From contig CM055608.1 in NCBI GenBank assembly GCA_029379385.1, positions 25,480,350 to 25,544,349 of the forward strand: a stretch of 64,000 nucleotides of DNA, read 5' to 3'. The position numbers and the translations under genes are program-made. This DNA comes from Quillaja saponaria. Its lineage: Eukaryota; Streptophyta; Magnoliopsida; Fabales; Quillajaceae. The notes under the pieces were generated by a model that saw nothing but the letters and a program-made list of their open reading frames with translations, did not search any database and was not told the origin of the DNA. This document shows, one piece after another, positions 24,000 to 37,600 of the stretch (within the stretch, counting starts at the first letter, position 1; each line of letters begins with the position of its first letter).

Positions 24000-24200
24000 T
24001 ATACCCTTTAAATTCATGCACGTAGATCTAGCTGATGACATACGCTTGTGGGGCCCCGTGAAAGAACAAGAAGCACGTGGGTTGCATGTGCGTAAGTTTT
24101 GCCCTTTTTATATTTCAATTGGAGGAACACGTGCTTGGGGGTTTAACTGTGTTCCTGGATGAGATGCATTTGGCGTGCACGTTGAGTTGCCAATTGGATC
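24000..24200. promoter_or_regulatory. Isolated G-box patch
   Basis: This 200 bp island of higher GC lies in very AT-rich DNA. It holds two CACGTG G-boxes (near 24,075 and 24,129) plus further ACGT/TGCAC phrases. No gene starts within several kilobases, so any regulatory role is inference. Confidence 0.3.
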
Positions 24201-26340
24201 CACATCCATTCAGTCTTTTTGGCTTATTTTATTAACAATTCAGATTAAGTTGGGGTGGGTTTGTGAAGTTAAGTACTTAATATATGACTTGTTTTAAACA
24301 TTTAAGACTCAGCTTTGTACTTAATATATGATTAAATAATATAAAAACTTATGTAATAATCATATAATTATATTGTTATCAAACTCTGTATAGAAACTAA
24401 TTAAATTGTCTTATACTATTTTATCATCTTTAGTATTTTTCTTAGCAATTTCTCGAACACAAATACAGCGAAAAGATAAAAGATTTTGATTTTTGGCCAC
24501 AAAAAAAAGAATTGTTGTATTGGTGGTATAAAATTTCAATTACCAATAAGTATTGAGTATATGAGTTACATGACTTTTGGGCGCCAATGTGGGAATCAAA
24601 GCCTTAATTATCGCCTTATTGTCAAACTTTTGTTTTTGGAACTTTATTGGACTAAGTAAGTTCTACTCATCCTTATAATGTTTGGTGGAGTCATTATACA
24701 GTTGATTTATTAGAATGTGTACATTATCAAGACATCTCACTCAGATGAGAGTATGAATTCCATCATCTGTACTTTTTTTTTTTTTTTTTAAGTATAAAAT
24801 TCACGAAATAATATTAAAATATATAATAATTAAAAAATTTATCTCACTTAAAATTTATATATTAATAAATTTAATCTTTTAGAGAGTTGTAATTTATCAA
24901 TATTTAAGTTCACTTTTTATTTTAAAAAGATTTATCCATTATTTGTTTAATTTACCCCTTTTTTTTTTATTTGATGAGCATCTGAATTGGGTAATTAGAT
25001 GGAGGTTTAGCATAAATTATAATTTATGGTCTTTCATTCAAAATAAATAAACCAAGCTTGATTAGTCTATGAATTACAGTTCAATTGAGATATGTAACTT
25101 GTTTTGATATTCCAGATCTCCATCACGTGTATTATAGTGATGCAACAATTGTTGAATTTGATATTTATATAATAAAATAAGAAAGTTTATGAAAGAAAAT
25201 AAAAAAATAAAAATATTTGAGAATAGGATCATAGTCTCTAAATCTATCATAAAAATAATTAAATTTGAGATCGATTTATTCTAACTACTATTTAAACTAA
25301 CATTAATTATAATTTATTTTATCGAATTAGTTAAACTAATAACTTGTTAAATTCAATACACAAGATATTTAAGTTTTTGTACCAGTGATGTTGAATAATT
25401 TGTAGATATATAAAGTTGAGTATGGGATACATATATATCGATTATGAAAAAAAAAATCTATATTATATGGCTTTGCAACTTATGTCCACAAAGTGTTGCA
25501 CATAATATTTCTTTTTTTAGTAAAATATCCTCTCCATGTGCCTATGAGAATCTCACCTTGCAACGGTATGCTTTCTAACATTTTGTAAGCTGTAAGAGTG
25601 AGAGAACCCATCTCTAAATGTCTTAATAAATGTGTTTGTTTATTGAAAAAAATATATTTTTTCTTTTATATTTATTTATTAAAATATTGCCTCAAGATTC
25701 AAGGAATAGTCACAATCATCCCTCAGCTAAAAGTGGGTGATATTTGTTATACACGCGCGACTGTTTCGACTGGGTCTACGAAATCTTATATGGAAAGTCT
25801 TTTTTTTTTTTTTACTATTCACATGATTAATATTTTATACACACATCTCGATTTTCAATACTAGTCGCGTTTCATAAATGAAAATATTAATTCTTTAAAG
25901 ATTTTAGTTTTTACATTTAAATGATAAATTTGAGTGTTTACAAAAATATAAAATATAAAGCCCAAATGCGATGAGATGATTGTTGATAAAATAAAGTTAT
26001 ACAGATGTGACTTAATATTGATGAACAAAAAATTAGATGAGTAATAAGGTTGATTCATAATATCACATATTAAAAATGATATGAATAAAAAGAGTTAATT
26101 CATGTCGTCAATCTAATAGTTAATATAGTTGGACCAAATGTGGGCGAGCCTAGTTGAGGGATTAGTGATTCCCAATAGAGAATGTAGATTTAAAAGTAGA
26201 GATATCATTTTAAGAGGGGTTCTCTCTTAAAAAAGGGTCTGACATAACCCTGAAAGATTAATCTCACAGTAATGCATGTAGAAAAACTTAGAAATACCCC
26301 AAAAAAATATAGTTGGACTCTGCCTGCCACATAATTAGAT
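24201..26340. other. Gene-free AT-rich spacer
   Basis: No coding exon is supported. There are several homopolymer A and T runs, and nothing else I can name. Confidence 0.45.
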
Positions 26341-26447
26341 AAGGTGGACTCATTAATACTAGTGTCTTATTTTGAATAGCAATTGTAATTGATTGCTATA
26401 GGTTAAGGTAGACTCATTAATACTAGTGTCTTATTTTGAATAGCAAT
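26341..26447. repeat. 43 bp direct repeat, period 64
   Basis: The block at 26,341-26,383 recurs at 26,405-26,447 with one mismatch (GGTGGACT versus GGTAGACT). It sits just before the large tandem array. Confidence 0.85.
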
Positions 26448-26459
26448 AGTACCGTTTTT

Positions 26460-29400
26460 TTGGATACTAAATTAGTACTATAAATTTTTGGTAAGGGAGA
26501 GGATAAAGGAGTAAGCTATTTTTAATTTGTTCAATAGCTGACGTGACATAAAATTACAATCTTACATGTCAACATCACATTTCCTTACTTTTCAAGTATC
26601 GATTTTATTAATTGGAGGAATTAATAGTAAATTAAGGGGATTAATCTTAAATAACAATAACCGTTCAAATTACACTTTTAATAATATGGTGAGATTAATT
26701 AGAAATTAACCTCCAATAACAAAAACCTTTATAATTTCAATCATAATAACACTATTAATGAGAGAAATTAATAGCAAATTTAAGGGGATTAATCTTAAGT
26801 GACAACAACGGTTCACATTTCACTCTTAATAATATGAAGAGATTAATTAGGAATTAAGCTCCAATAACAAAACCTTTTTAATTTCAATCAAAATAGCACT
26901 ATCACTATGAGGAAAACATAAAATGGGTAACTGATGGTTGAAAATAATAGGATGCGAGAGAAAAAAGGGGAAATGAGTTAGCTGTTAATTATTTTTTCAA
27001 AAGTTGATGTGGTAAAAGAATTAAAATCCTATGTGGTATGAATAATGGAGAGGATGAAAGGCAAAAGAAGTAAGCTGCTTTTAATTTCTTTAAAAATCTT
27101 ATGTGACAGAAAATTACAATTCTATTTGTCAACATTACATTTTCTCAATTTTTAAGTATCAACTTTATCAATGCAAGAAATTAATATCAAATTAAGGGTC
27201 GATTAATATTAAATAACAACAACCATTCAAAATTACACTCTTAATAGTATGGTGAGATTAATTAGGAATTAAGCTCCAATAACAAAAACTATTCTAATTT
27301 CAATCACAATAGCACTATCAATGCGAGAAATTAATAGAAAATTAAGGAAATTAATCTTACATAACAGCAACCGTTCAAATTACACTCTTAATAGTATAGT
27401 GAGATTAATTAGGAATTAAGCTCTAGTAACAAAGACCTTTCCAATTTCAATCATAATAGCACTATTAATGCAATGAAACATATAAAATGGGTAACTGATA
27501 GTTTAAAATAATAGGGTGGGGGAGAAGAAAGGGTAAATGAGTTAGCTGTTAATTATTTTTTTCAAAAGCTTATGTGACAAAAGAATTAGACTTTCCTTTG
27601 TGGTACAAATTAATGGTTGGGGGACAAGGGAAATTAATAAGCTGTTTCTAATTTCTTCAAAACCTTACGTGATAGAAAATTACAATCCTATATGTCACCA
27701 TTATATTATGTAATTTTCAAGTATCAATTTTACCAACGCGGGGAATTAATAACAAATTAAGAAGATTAATCTTAAATAATAACAATCGTTCAAATTACAC
27801 TCTTAATAGTATTGTGAGATTAATTAGGAACTAAGCTCCAACTAATTTCAATCATAATAGTACTACTATCATTGTGAGGAAAAACACAAAATGGGTAAAT
27901 GATTGTTTAAAATAATAGGGTGTGGGAGAAGAAAAGGAAAATGAGTCAGCTGTTTCAAATGCTGATGTGGTAAAAGAATTAGAATCTTATGTGGTGTGAA
28001 TAATGGAGAGGAGGAGCGGCAAAAGAAGTAAGCTGCTTTTAATGTTTTCAAAAACTAACGTGACAGAAAATTACAATTCTATTTGTCAACATTACATTTT
28101 CTCAATTTTCAAGTATCAATTTTATCAATGCAAGAAATTAATAGCAAAATAAGGGTAATTTAATCTTAAATAACAACAACCGTTCAAAATTACGCTCTTA
28201 ATAGTATGGTGAGATTAATTAGGAATTAAGCTCCAATAAAAAAACTTTTTTAATTTCAATCATAATAACACTATCAATGCGAGAAATTAATCTTAAATAA
28301 CAATAACCGTTCAAATTACAATCTTAATAATATAGTAAGATTAATTAGGAATTAAGCTCCAATAATAAAAACCTTTCTAATTTCAATCATAATAGCACTA
28401 TTAATGCAATGAAACACAAAAATTTGGTAACCAATGGTTTAAAATAATAGGGTGGGGAGAAGAAAGGGTAAATGAGTTAGCTGTTACTTATTTTTTCAAA
28501 AGCTTATGTGGCAAAAGAATTAGAATCCTTTGTGGTATTAATTAATGGGTGGGAGAAAGGGGAAATGAATAAGCTATTTTTAATTTCTTCCAAAGTTGAC
28601 ATGATAGAAAATTACAATCCTAAGTATCATCATTATATCCCGTAATTTTCAAGTATCAATTTTATCAATGTGAAGAAATAATAACAAATTAAGGGGATTA
28701 ATCTTAAATAACAACAACCGTTCAAATTACACTTTTAATAGTATTATGAGATTAATTAGGAATTAAGCTCCAATAACAAAAACCTTTCTAATTTCAATCA
28801 TAATAGCATATTAATGTGAGAAACTAATAGAGAATTAAGGGGATTAATCTTAAATAACAACAACCATTCAAATTACACTCTAAGTGGTATGATGAGATTA
28901 GTTAGGAATTAAGCTCTAATAACAAAAACCTTTCTAATTACAATCATAATAGCACTATTAATGCAATAAAACACATAAAATGGGTAATTGCTGGTTTAAA
29001 ATAGTAAGGTGGGAGAGAAGAAAAGGTAAATGAGTTAGCTGTTAATTATTTTGAAAAGCTAATTTGGTAAAAGAATTAGAATCCTTTTGTGGAATAAATT
29101 AATGGGTGGGGAAATGGGGAAAGGAATAAGCTATTTTTAATTTCTTCGAAAGCTAGCGTGACAGAAAATTACAATCTTATATGTCATCATTATATTCTTT
29201 AATTTTCAAGTATCAATTTTATCAATGCGATGAATTAATAACAAATTAAGGGGGTTAATCTTAAATAACAACAACCGTTCAAATTACACTCTTAATAATA
29301 CGGTGAGATTAATTAGGACTTAAGCTCCAACAACAAAAACCTTTTTAATTTCAATCATAATAGCAGTATCAATGCGAGAAACTAATAGCAAATTACGGGG

Positions 29401-30330
29401 ATTAATCTTAAATAACAACAACCATTCAAATTACACTCTTCATGGTATGGTGAGATTAATTAGGAATTAAGCTCCAATAACAAAAACCTTTCTAATTTCA
29501 ATAATAATAGAACTATTAATGCAATGAAACACATAAAATGGGTGTGGGAGAAGAAAGGGTAAATGAGTTAGCTGTTAATTATTTTTTCAAAAGTTGATGT
29601 GGCAAAAGAATTAGAATCCTTTTTGGTATAAATTAATGAGTGGGGGAAAATGGAAAGGGATAAGGGGAAATGAATAAGCTGTTTTTAATTTCTTCAAAAG
29701 CTGTTATGACAGAAAATTACAATCCTATTTGTCATCCGTAATTTTCAAGTATCAATTTTATCAATGCAATGAATTAATAACAAATTAAGTGGATTAATCT
29801 TCAATAACAACAACCGTTCAAATTATAATTTTAATAGTATGGTAAGATTAATTAGGAATTAAGCTCCAATAACAAAAACCTTCTAATTTCAACCATAATA
29901 GTAATATCAATGCAAGAAACTAAGAACAAATTAAGGGGGATTAATTTTAAATAATAACAGTCATTCAAATTACACTCTTAATGGTATGGTGAGATTAATT
30001 AGGAATTAAGCTCCAATAACAAAAACCTTTCTAATTTCAATCGTAATGGCATCATCAATGTGAGAAAAAACACAAAATGAGCAACTGATGGTTTAAAATA
30101 ATAAGGTGATAGAGAAAAAAAAGAAAATGAGTAAGCTGTTAATTATTTTTCAAAGCAAAAGAATTAGAATCCTATATTGTGTAAATTAATGGGGTGGGGG
30201 AAAGGGAAATGAGTAAGTTGCTTTTAATTTCTTTAAAAGGTGATGTGACAAAATTATAATTCTATGTGTCACCATTATATTTACTCAATTTTTAAGTGTC
30301 AATTTTATTATATACTATAAATATTTATGT
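26460..30330. repeat. Higher-order tandem repeat array (~550 bp unit, ~7 copies)
   Basis: A composite unit recurs with starts near 26,502, 27,054, 27,617, 28,010, 28,553, 29,105, 29,656 and 30,196, marked by the (A/G)TAAGCT(A/G)(T/C)TTTTAATTTCTT phrase. Most units contain two tandem copies of a subrepeat of about 147 bp, recognisable by GAGATTAATTAGGAATTAAG and TAACAACAACCGTTCAAATT, plus a spacer of about 260 bp. I count 13 subrepeats. One unit (27,617-28,010) is about 150 bp short because it has only one subrepeat. There is no coding capacity. The array ends about 1 kb before the GT61 start codon. Confidence 0.9.
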
Positions 30331-31356
30331 GATTTTTTCTTTCATCTATTAATATATTTTTTACCTCACCTCCTAGAAAGTATGTTAGCTAATTTCATTA
30401 TATTTTATCCCAAATTAATAATTTTAACTTGATTAAAATAAATTAAATCATAGAGATCAAATTTTTTTTTTAAACAACTTGATTAAAAAAAGTAATTTTT
30501 GAAGAACCAAAAACAAAATAATAATGTAATTCACAAGGAACCAAAACAAAAATAAACATTTAATATTTAATCGAAGATTGAAAAGGTGAAATAAAAGATA
30601 AAATTCTTATTCATAAGGGCTTGTGCTAATAATTTGTATTCTATTCATTAATTTTTTGGATTAGAATCTTCTCGGCAATCTGAGACTTTTCCCATATATG
30701 TGTAATGGAAACAGAAAAAGGAAAGCAAAAGATTAAAAATATTCTCCACGCGCATTCAGGCGCGTAAAGTTCCTTTCTCCGCACTTCCCAGTTTTGAAAG
30801 CCAAAGAGCAGAGCCAACCAGAAGCTAACGGAGGAGTCCCCTACTTTGCTCCTCCATTACAAACTGTTGACTGCAAGCAGAAAATAAAGAAAAGAATAGC
30901 CATTTCAATTCAACACCAACTAGGAGGCTAAACAAGCCTCTTTGACACATTGACAGCTCTTCCTAACAATATCATATTCCGTCCCCCTCTTCATCACTCT
31001 CTCTCTTACTCATACTCCAATAAGAATCAGAGCATCCCTGATACTCTTCCTCGTGACACACAGACCTTCATTTTTCCCTCCTTCCCTGGGTATCTGCGTC
31101 TCAACGTTTCTTCTTCACAAATCTCTCAAAAACAAGAAATAGAGGAGCCCCAAAAGTCATTCTTGCAGAGAAAGCTTAACTTTCCCAGACACCCACTTGT
31201 GTTTGATACATAAGAATCCCCTGAACACCTCCAGAAATAGGATTCAGGCATACCCACTTGCTTTTTTTTTTCTCCACCTTGGTTTCTGTGTTTGAATACA
31301 TCTTTGTAGTGTAAGCTGCTCAAAGAAAGTGATAAAAATCAAAACTTTACAAGGAA
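30331..31356 (+). promoter_or_regulatory. Upstream region of the GT61 gene
   Basis: After AT-rich DNA the composition rises near 30,740. A perfect inverted pair ACGCGC/GCGCGT with a 6-base gap lies at 30,748-30,765; CGCG cores are bound by CAMTA factors. From about 30,850 the sequence looks like a pyrimidine-rich 5' UTR. The 87-codon plus frame at 30,950-31,213 lies in this leader and may be an upstream frame rather than a gene. Confidence 0.4.
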
Positions 31357-33335
31357 ATGGTTCAGTATCAGCGATACTATCAATTGAAGAAACATGAAGA
31401 GCCCTTTAAGAATGAGGAATCACAAACCCTTGATTTGGAGTGTGCAAATTTTGGTCACTATAGGAGAACAAGGCCCAAGCTTTTGTCTCTCTTTTTTCTC
31501 TCTCTTTTTTCCTGCACCTTTATATTAGCAGCTAATTTCTTTGGCTCTTTTTCCTCGTCATCTCTACTGTGTAAGATTTTCAACTTCATGGGATCCTTTA
31601 GCTTGCCTTCATTTTCCCATATTGTTCTCTATCCCGCTGCATCCTGATTTTCTTTACTGGTTATCTAATTTTTTTTTCTCTTTTTTCCAGATTCTTTTGG
31701 ATTAGAAGATTATAGCACCATGGTTAATTTGTGTTCTTCTGTTTCTAATGGTAAGTGTTTCCTTTCAACCTTCAAAGTTTAATCAGACATTATTATGTTG
31801 GAAGGGGGTTGCGACTTGCAAGGTGATAAATTTTCATTATGCTTAAACTGAGGTGGGAAATTATTGAAATGCCTATTTTGAATCTTGGATTTCTTAGTTG
31901 AGGTTAGTTTCTAATGTATCGGAAACTTGAATACACATCTCTTTGAATTTTGCTAGTTTTTTTATGCTATTTGACTGTTAACTGTTCTATCATCTTATCT
32001 TCTGTTCTTCTAAATGCAGGAACCATATGTTGTGATAGAAGCAGTTTTCGTTCTGATATCTGTTATATGAAAGGAGATATAAGAACACACTCTGCTTCCT
32101 CATCAATCTTCCTCTACAACTCAAGAAGCAGAGTTAATTCTGTTTCCAAAACTGTTGAAGATGATGAAGAAGAGGTAGATAAGGAACTCCAACATGAAAA
32201 GATCAGGCCATATACTCGGAAATGGGAAACAAGTACCATGGACAACATTGATGAATTACACCTCATATCAAAGAAAGGGAATTTGAGAAGTTACTATAAT
32301 TGTGATGTCCGTCATGATGTTCCAGCAGTCTTCTTCTCAACTGGGGGCTACACTGGTAATATCTATCACGAATTCAATGATGGAATTATACCTCTGTACA
32401 TTACTTCTCAGCATTTCAACAAGAAAGTTGTGTTTGTCATTCTTGAATATCATAGTTGGTGGATAACGAAGTATGGAGACATCCTTTCTTGTCTAACAGA
32501 TTATCCTGTAATAGATTTTGGTGGAGACAAGCAAACCCATTGCTTCCCAGAAGTCATTGTTGGTCTGAGAATCCATGATGAGCTTACTGTGGATCCTTCC
32601 ATGATGGAGAGTGATAAGAGAAAAGTAATTTTTGATTTTCGAAACCTCCTAGATGAGGCATATTGGCCTCGAATTAAAGGTTTGATTCAAGAAGAGGAAC
32701 GGGAAGCACAAGAGAAAATGAAAGAGAAGCTTTCATTATCTCCATCATCACAAACCTCATATTTTGATATAGAAGTGCAAGAAGATCAATTCAAAAAACC
32801 TAAATTGGTTATTTTATCACGAAACGGGTCTAGAGAGATAACTAATGAGAATTTTCTGGTGAAAATGGCAGAGAAAATTGGGTTTCAAGTGGAAGTTCTG
32901 AGACCTGAACGAACATCAGAATTGGCAAAGATCTATCGGGTGCTTAATTCAAGTGAAGTCATGATTGGAGTTCATGGAGCTGCCTTGACACATTTTCTCT
33001 TTTTGAAACCTGACTCTGTGTTCATTCAAGTGGTTCCCCTGGGTATTGAATGGGCAGCAGAAACTTATTTTAAAGAACCTGCAAGAAAGCTTGATTTGAG
33101 GTATATTGGCTATGAAATTCTTCCTGAGGAGAGCTCATTGTATGGCCAGTATGATGAAGATGATCCTATTCTGAGAAACCCGAAAAGCATTAACAAGAAG
33201 GGATGGGAATACACGAAGAAGATATATCTTGATGGCCAAAATGTTCTATTAGACCTCAAAAGATTTCAGAAACATTTGGTTCATGCTTATGACCACTCCA
33301 TCTTTAAAATGAACCTGCAATATACTCTTCAATGA
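31357..33335 (+). CDS. GT61 (DUF563) family glycosyltransferase
   Basis: GT61 enzymes of plants add xylose or arabinose to xylan and other glycans in the Golgi. Three exons (31,357-31,570; 31,691-31,750; 32,020-33,335) encode 529 residues. The N-terminus is a type II anchor: a basic cytosolic part, then a hydrophobic segment at about residues 42-62 (LLSLFFLSLFSCTFILAANF). An acidic stem near 135-150 follows, then the catalytic domain. It includes FSTGGYTGNIYHEFND (about 197), DKQTHCFPEVIVGL (about 261) and the conserved GVHGAALTHFLFL (about 408). These motifs match the clade containing Arabidopsis At3g18170/At3g18180 and related xylan transferases. The exact sugar and acceptor cannot be read from sequence. 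Every splice phase fits and nothing is broken. Confidence 0.95.
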
Positions 33336-34665
33336 TATTAAAGTTTAATGGTTTCATAAAAAAATTTCTGTTGATTCTGTAATACAGCTAGGATAATTAA
33401 TTTCTGTGAAGACTTGTTGAATGTGAATGCTTTCTGTACATTAAGCTTTCAAAGATAAGCTCACTGGTAAATAAAAGGATGTGACTTTATGAGGATAAGT
33501 TTGTCTATGACCATGGTATCTGGCCAACTTCCTTTTGAAAGTCAGCATCTCAAAGCTGTGTTATTTGTTTTGATAATATGGCTTCTACCTTTGATAATTT
33601 GATAACTTGTTTGCTGTTATGGAGTTCGTGCTTAACAGCTTAACATCTAGTAAGTCGTAACCCTCCTGAGCCATCTGGGTTAATTAGAAACAAAAATAGG
33701 GCTTTAATTCCCATTCTGCTGCATCCATTCTCTGTAAAATGGATACTGAATTCTATCAAATAAGGAATGACTTTGAAATAGTTCATCACTGGAATCTACA
33801 CTGTGAACTGTGAAGAATATGCAATTTTTTATAATCTTTTTGGTTTAATTTTCCAAGATTCCTGAACATTTTTATCCCAAGCATGAAGGAAGTACACTTT
33901 GTTTCTTGTTTCTTTTTCTGTTTCAAGTGAGAGACAAAGAAGTCGAAGACTGAATTATTTTCTGTGAGAACAAAGTACACTTACAAAAATATTGGTACAT
34001 CTTTAGTTTCAAAGTTCATGGATATGCCACATAAGATCCATCAAGAACAGGATATTGAAGTAGGTGTTAAGTTATAGACGTGCAGCATATTCTACCAGTC
34101 TATATTTTAATATAAACTTTCATTGAAATAGATGCAAAAGGAGTATATTCAGTATCTGAATATTGTATCATAATTACAAAATTTCTTTTGAACAAGTAGA
34201 CAATTGGCAATAATGGGCTTTTTGATACTGAGATCCTTCTTTTTTCTCTCCTTTTTTGTTGTTGGGTAAGGCAATAGGAGAGCGCTATTGAATCAGCAAA
34301 CGGGACTCCATCCATTTGAGGATGTCAGTATAACCATCATATGTGTAGTTTACCACCTCACAGAATGTTAATCAACCTCATGCTTTCGAACAATCTTCCG
34401 TAAAATAGCATCCATGTCAGCGATTATGCTTCAAGTCAAAGCATCACTGCAGTTAAAACTTGGCCATTTGTGATCTATAACAATCGTTTGGCTATTCTGT
34501 TAGACGGGTGGACTGGAGGAGGTGTCTTTGCATTTCTAGTGTTCCTTTCATCTACAATGGAGATGACAATAGTAAGGCTTTACAATAGCAAATCAAATTA
34601 TGAAAAGGTAAGTCAAAATGTTTTCGATATTGCTTTGGGATTGAGAAATGAAACTTCTGAAGACT
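33336..34665. other. Intergenic between convergent genes
   Basis: This holds the 3' flanks of the GT61 gene (plus) and the kinesin gene (minus). Short frames inside have no support. Confidence 0.5.
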
Positions 34666-37600
34666 TTACTTACTAGAATCAATTGGCTTCCCTCCAAGAA
34701 AAAATTTGCTGGACCTGTCAGGCTGAATTCCTGTTAAAGATTGCCTCCTCTGATCCCTTTCTTTTGCTGTTAGTGCTGACTTTATGTCATTTACATGGCT
34801 GGCATCTTTGATGGGTGACTTTGCTTCCACCAAATTTTGTTGGTTCCTGCAATTTCAAGCAGAAAAGAGCAAGGAGCACTAATCAATTACAATGAACACT
34901 ACTCGTGTAAGGTTCAAGCTACAATTGCAGCCTCTACCGTCCATTTTTATGTAAACAGAACGCTTACTATATAATGTCATTACCAACCTCTTCTCAGAGC
35001 CATTAATCAGCTTCCCAATTGTCCTCAAGGATCTCCTTATTTGTGATCCTTTTCCATTCGTGCTACTAATCATGTTAGGAGTCTGGTAATCTGTAGAAAG
35101 AGTGACCTCACTCTTCATCACAATTTGAACTTCGTTTCTGGCTAGTACCGTAGGTTCAGGTGTCTGGGGTAGCTGAATAGAATGAATTTGTGCTCTACTA
35201 TCTTTTTTAAGCAGTTGCTTGTGAGAGGCAATACTAGGTGGGCTTCGAGGAACCTTGGTTTGATACTTGGAGTTGCCATTGCTGAAATCCCCAAACAGCT
35301 TTGATACTGCTTCTACATCTTGTGAAAGGCAGTCTTTTTGCGTTGAGTTTGACTCAAACTGTGGGGATTTGATTACATTATCTGATACATTGGGCTGCAA
35401 GTTGTTTTTCTTGATATGTTTCGGACCTTCCATGCTTAATCTTCTTGAACGGGTGGGAATAGAAGGCGTTTTTAACCCCTTCCTATCCTCAGTATTCATC
35501 AATCTATCAGTCTTCATGTTGTTGCAATTCTCAATGCTTAGTCTTCGAGGACAGGGTGGAGTTTTCTGAGGAAGTGATCTTGGCATCTCAGATGGAGTCT
35601 CAATGCTCAGTCTTCGAGAGCGGGGTGGAGTTTTCTGAGGCAGTGCTCTTAGCGTCTTAGATGGAGTATGTGATTCCTTAGTTCTATTGAATGACACAGG
35701 TGCTTCCTTATTTGCCAATGCCATTTTAAGGCTTTCAATCTACAAGATTTAAACAGAAAGTGAGCCATAAAGAATAACTAATTTAAGTAGCAGAAGGATG
35801 TCCTTCTTCAAAACACATGGACTCACAACACCTTATTCTTACATTAAGCATCTAACTGAATCTCCCAATAACTGTAGGCAACCTCTGATTATTTTGTCTG
35901 TTATTAGAATTTTAATTTAGATCAAACCAACACAATTATCATGTGCCTATTACTCATGAAAGTAAGCATGTATAATCAAATAGGCAGATATGCTTAAAAT
36001 TATCTAGGTAATCACTGTTACAAAGAATAGCAGAATCAACTAAATTTATTGATAAATATAACATTTTGGTGGAAATTAGAAAATAAAGAACAGCAGAATC
36101 AAGATCATCTAGGTAATCGTTGTTACAACAAACTTCCATAACCAAATTACTGGCATGGTCATTGCACGTTAACAAGACCTTGAATTGAGTGAAAAACAAC
36201 ACGGGCTGTAAAACCTGATGAACTGCATTTCCAGGATGGATTTAGATAAAACAGTGTCAGAACAAGATCAAAACAAGATTCCATCAACACCCCATTCACC
36301 CTAGAAAGAGTTGAAGGATGGGATGCTTCCAGTAGATTGGCTTACCTTCTGTTTCAGCTGCATAACCTCACTGCTCTCCCTGTTCATACAAGCAGCCCCA
36401 AGTTCCACTGCAGAAACCCTCTGAGCAAACTTCAGGGTACTAAAAGTTTCACAAAAAGAGTCTTCTTCTGGGCTAATATGAGCAAGCATCAGTGTCTTAG
36501 CATGTCCACCTAACATACAAAAAAAGAAAAAAATTGTCAATAAACACCATAATAAGTTGTTTATACTGGAAAAATCTTTCTCTTTTTGATGTAATAGAAT
36601 TTAGAGAAAAAGATGGACAATAAAAAATATGGTAGGCTATTTTTTTTTGTCTTACAACCTAAAGAGTCCTGTAAGAGAAGTGTGAGTTTGCTGTTTCTGT
36701 AAGGGATATGGGAATTCTTTTGAGCCAAGGCTGTAATCACATCTCCTAAACAGGAAAGAGACTTATTGATATATTGTGCCTCCTTGAGCCTTTCTCCTGT
36801 AACTTCAGATTTGTCCACTCGCTCACTTCCTGCAAGGTCTACCAAATGCAGGCAACTGCGGATGGTGCTCCCGGACACATCTTTTCCATGAACATGTACA
36901 GTCAAGATACTAGAGACACATGTTAAACCACCTTATCAGTATCTAGAAGTAATATTGAAGGTCTTAAGTATTATCTGCCTAACTGAAAACTCACAAGTTC
37001 AAAATTTTCATTATAAAATGAATATAGTTTGTCTAACTTATCTTCTGAAAACTGACCTGTGGGAGCGACTGCTTCGATTGTTGATTGCAGTGGAACAGAT
37101 GACACGATTAACCTCTCCAAGTTTCATGAGGTTAAGAACATCAGTGGTAGACTTCACTGGAAGCAGTGTAGCATCTGGAAGAGTGAAGCCATTTTCACTA
37201 CAGCTCCGAATCTCTAATTTATGGTTAGTTAAGAAGACAAATCACTGGCTAAAGTATATAAAATGTAAAGATACTGGAAAAAGGTCTTCCTCTTTCCTTT
37301 CACTTATAATTTTTGTTTTCTTATGAATGTTGTAAAAATGCTTCTACAAGGTAGAATAACCAATATATAAAGGATATCTGGTGTTTGATGTATCTTCTGC
37401 AAGAAGATCTCTTACTTGTTCATTATATATTTCAATCATTTGGACATAAATTTCATAATTTATGATGTCCTTTCTTTTATTAGACATCAGAAAGAGATCA
37501 TTGAGAGCCAGATAGTTAATCCCCAAATCTTTAGTTGAACCGCCTGATGGACCACTCTGTAACAACAAAAATAAATCTTAAGAGGGGATTGGAGATTATA

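Noticed and set aside
20812..24700. Complete CACTA element
   Set aside because: No matching TTCTTGTAGTG end or transposase frame was found downstream.
26460..30330. CRISPR-like array
   Set aside because: Units are ~550 bp composites with no short regular repeat/spacer structure, in a plant nuclear context.
31126..31323. 65-codon minus frame upstream of GT61
   Set aside because: It is antisense to the GT61 5' leader with no supporting motif.
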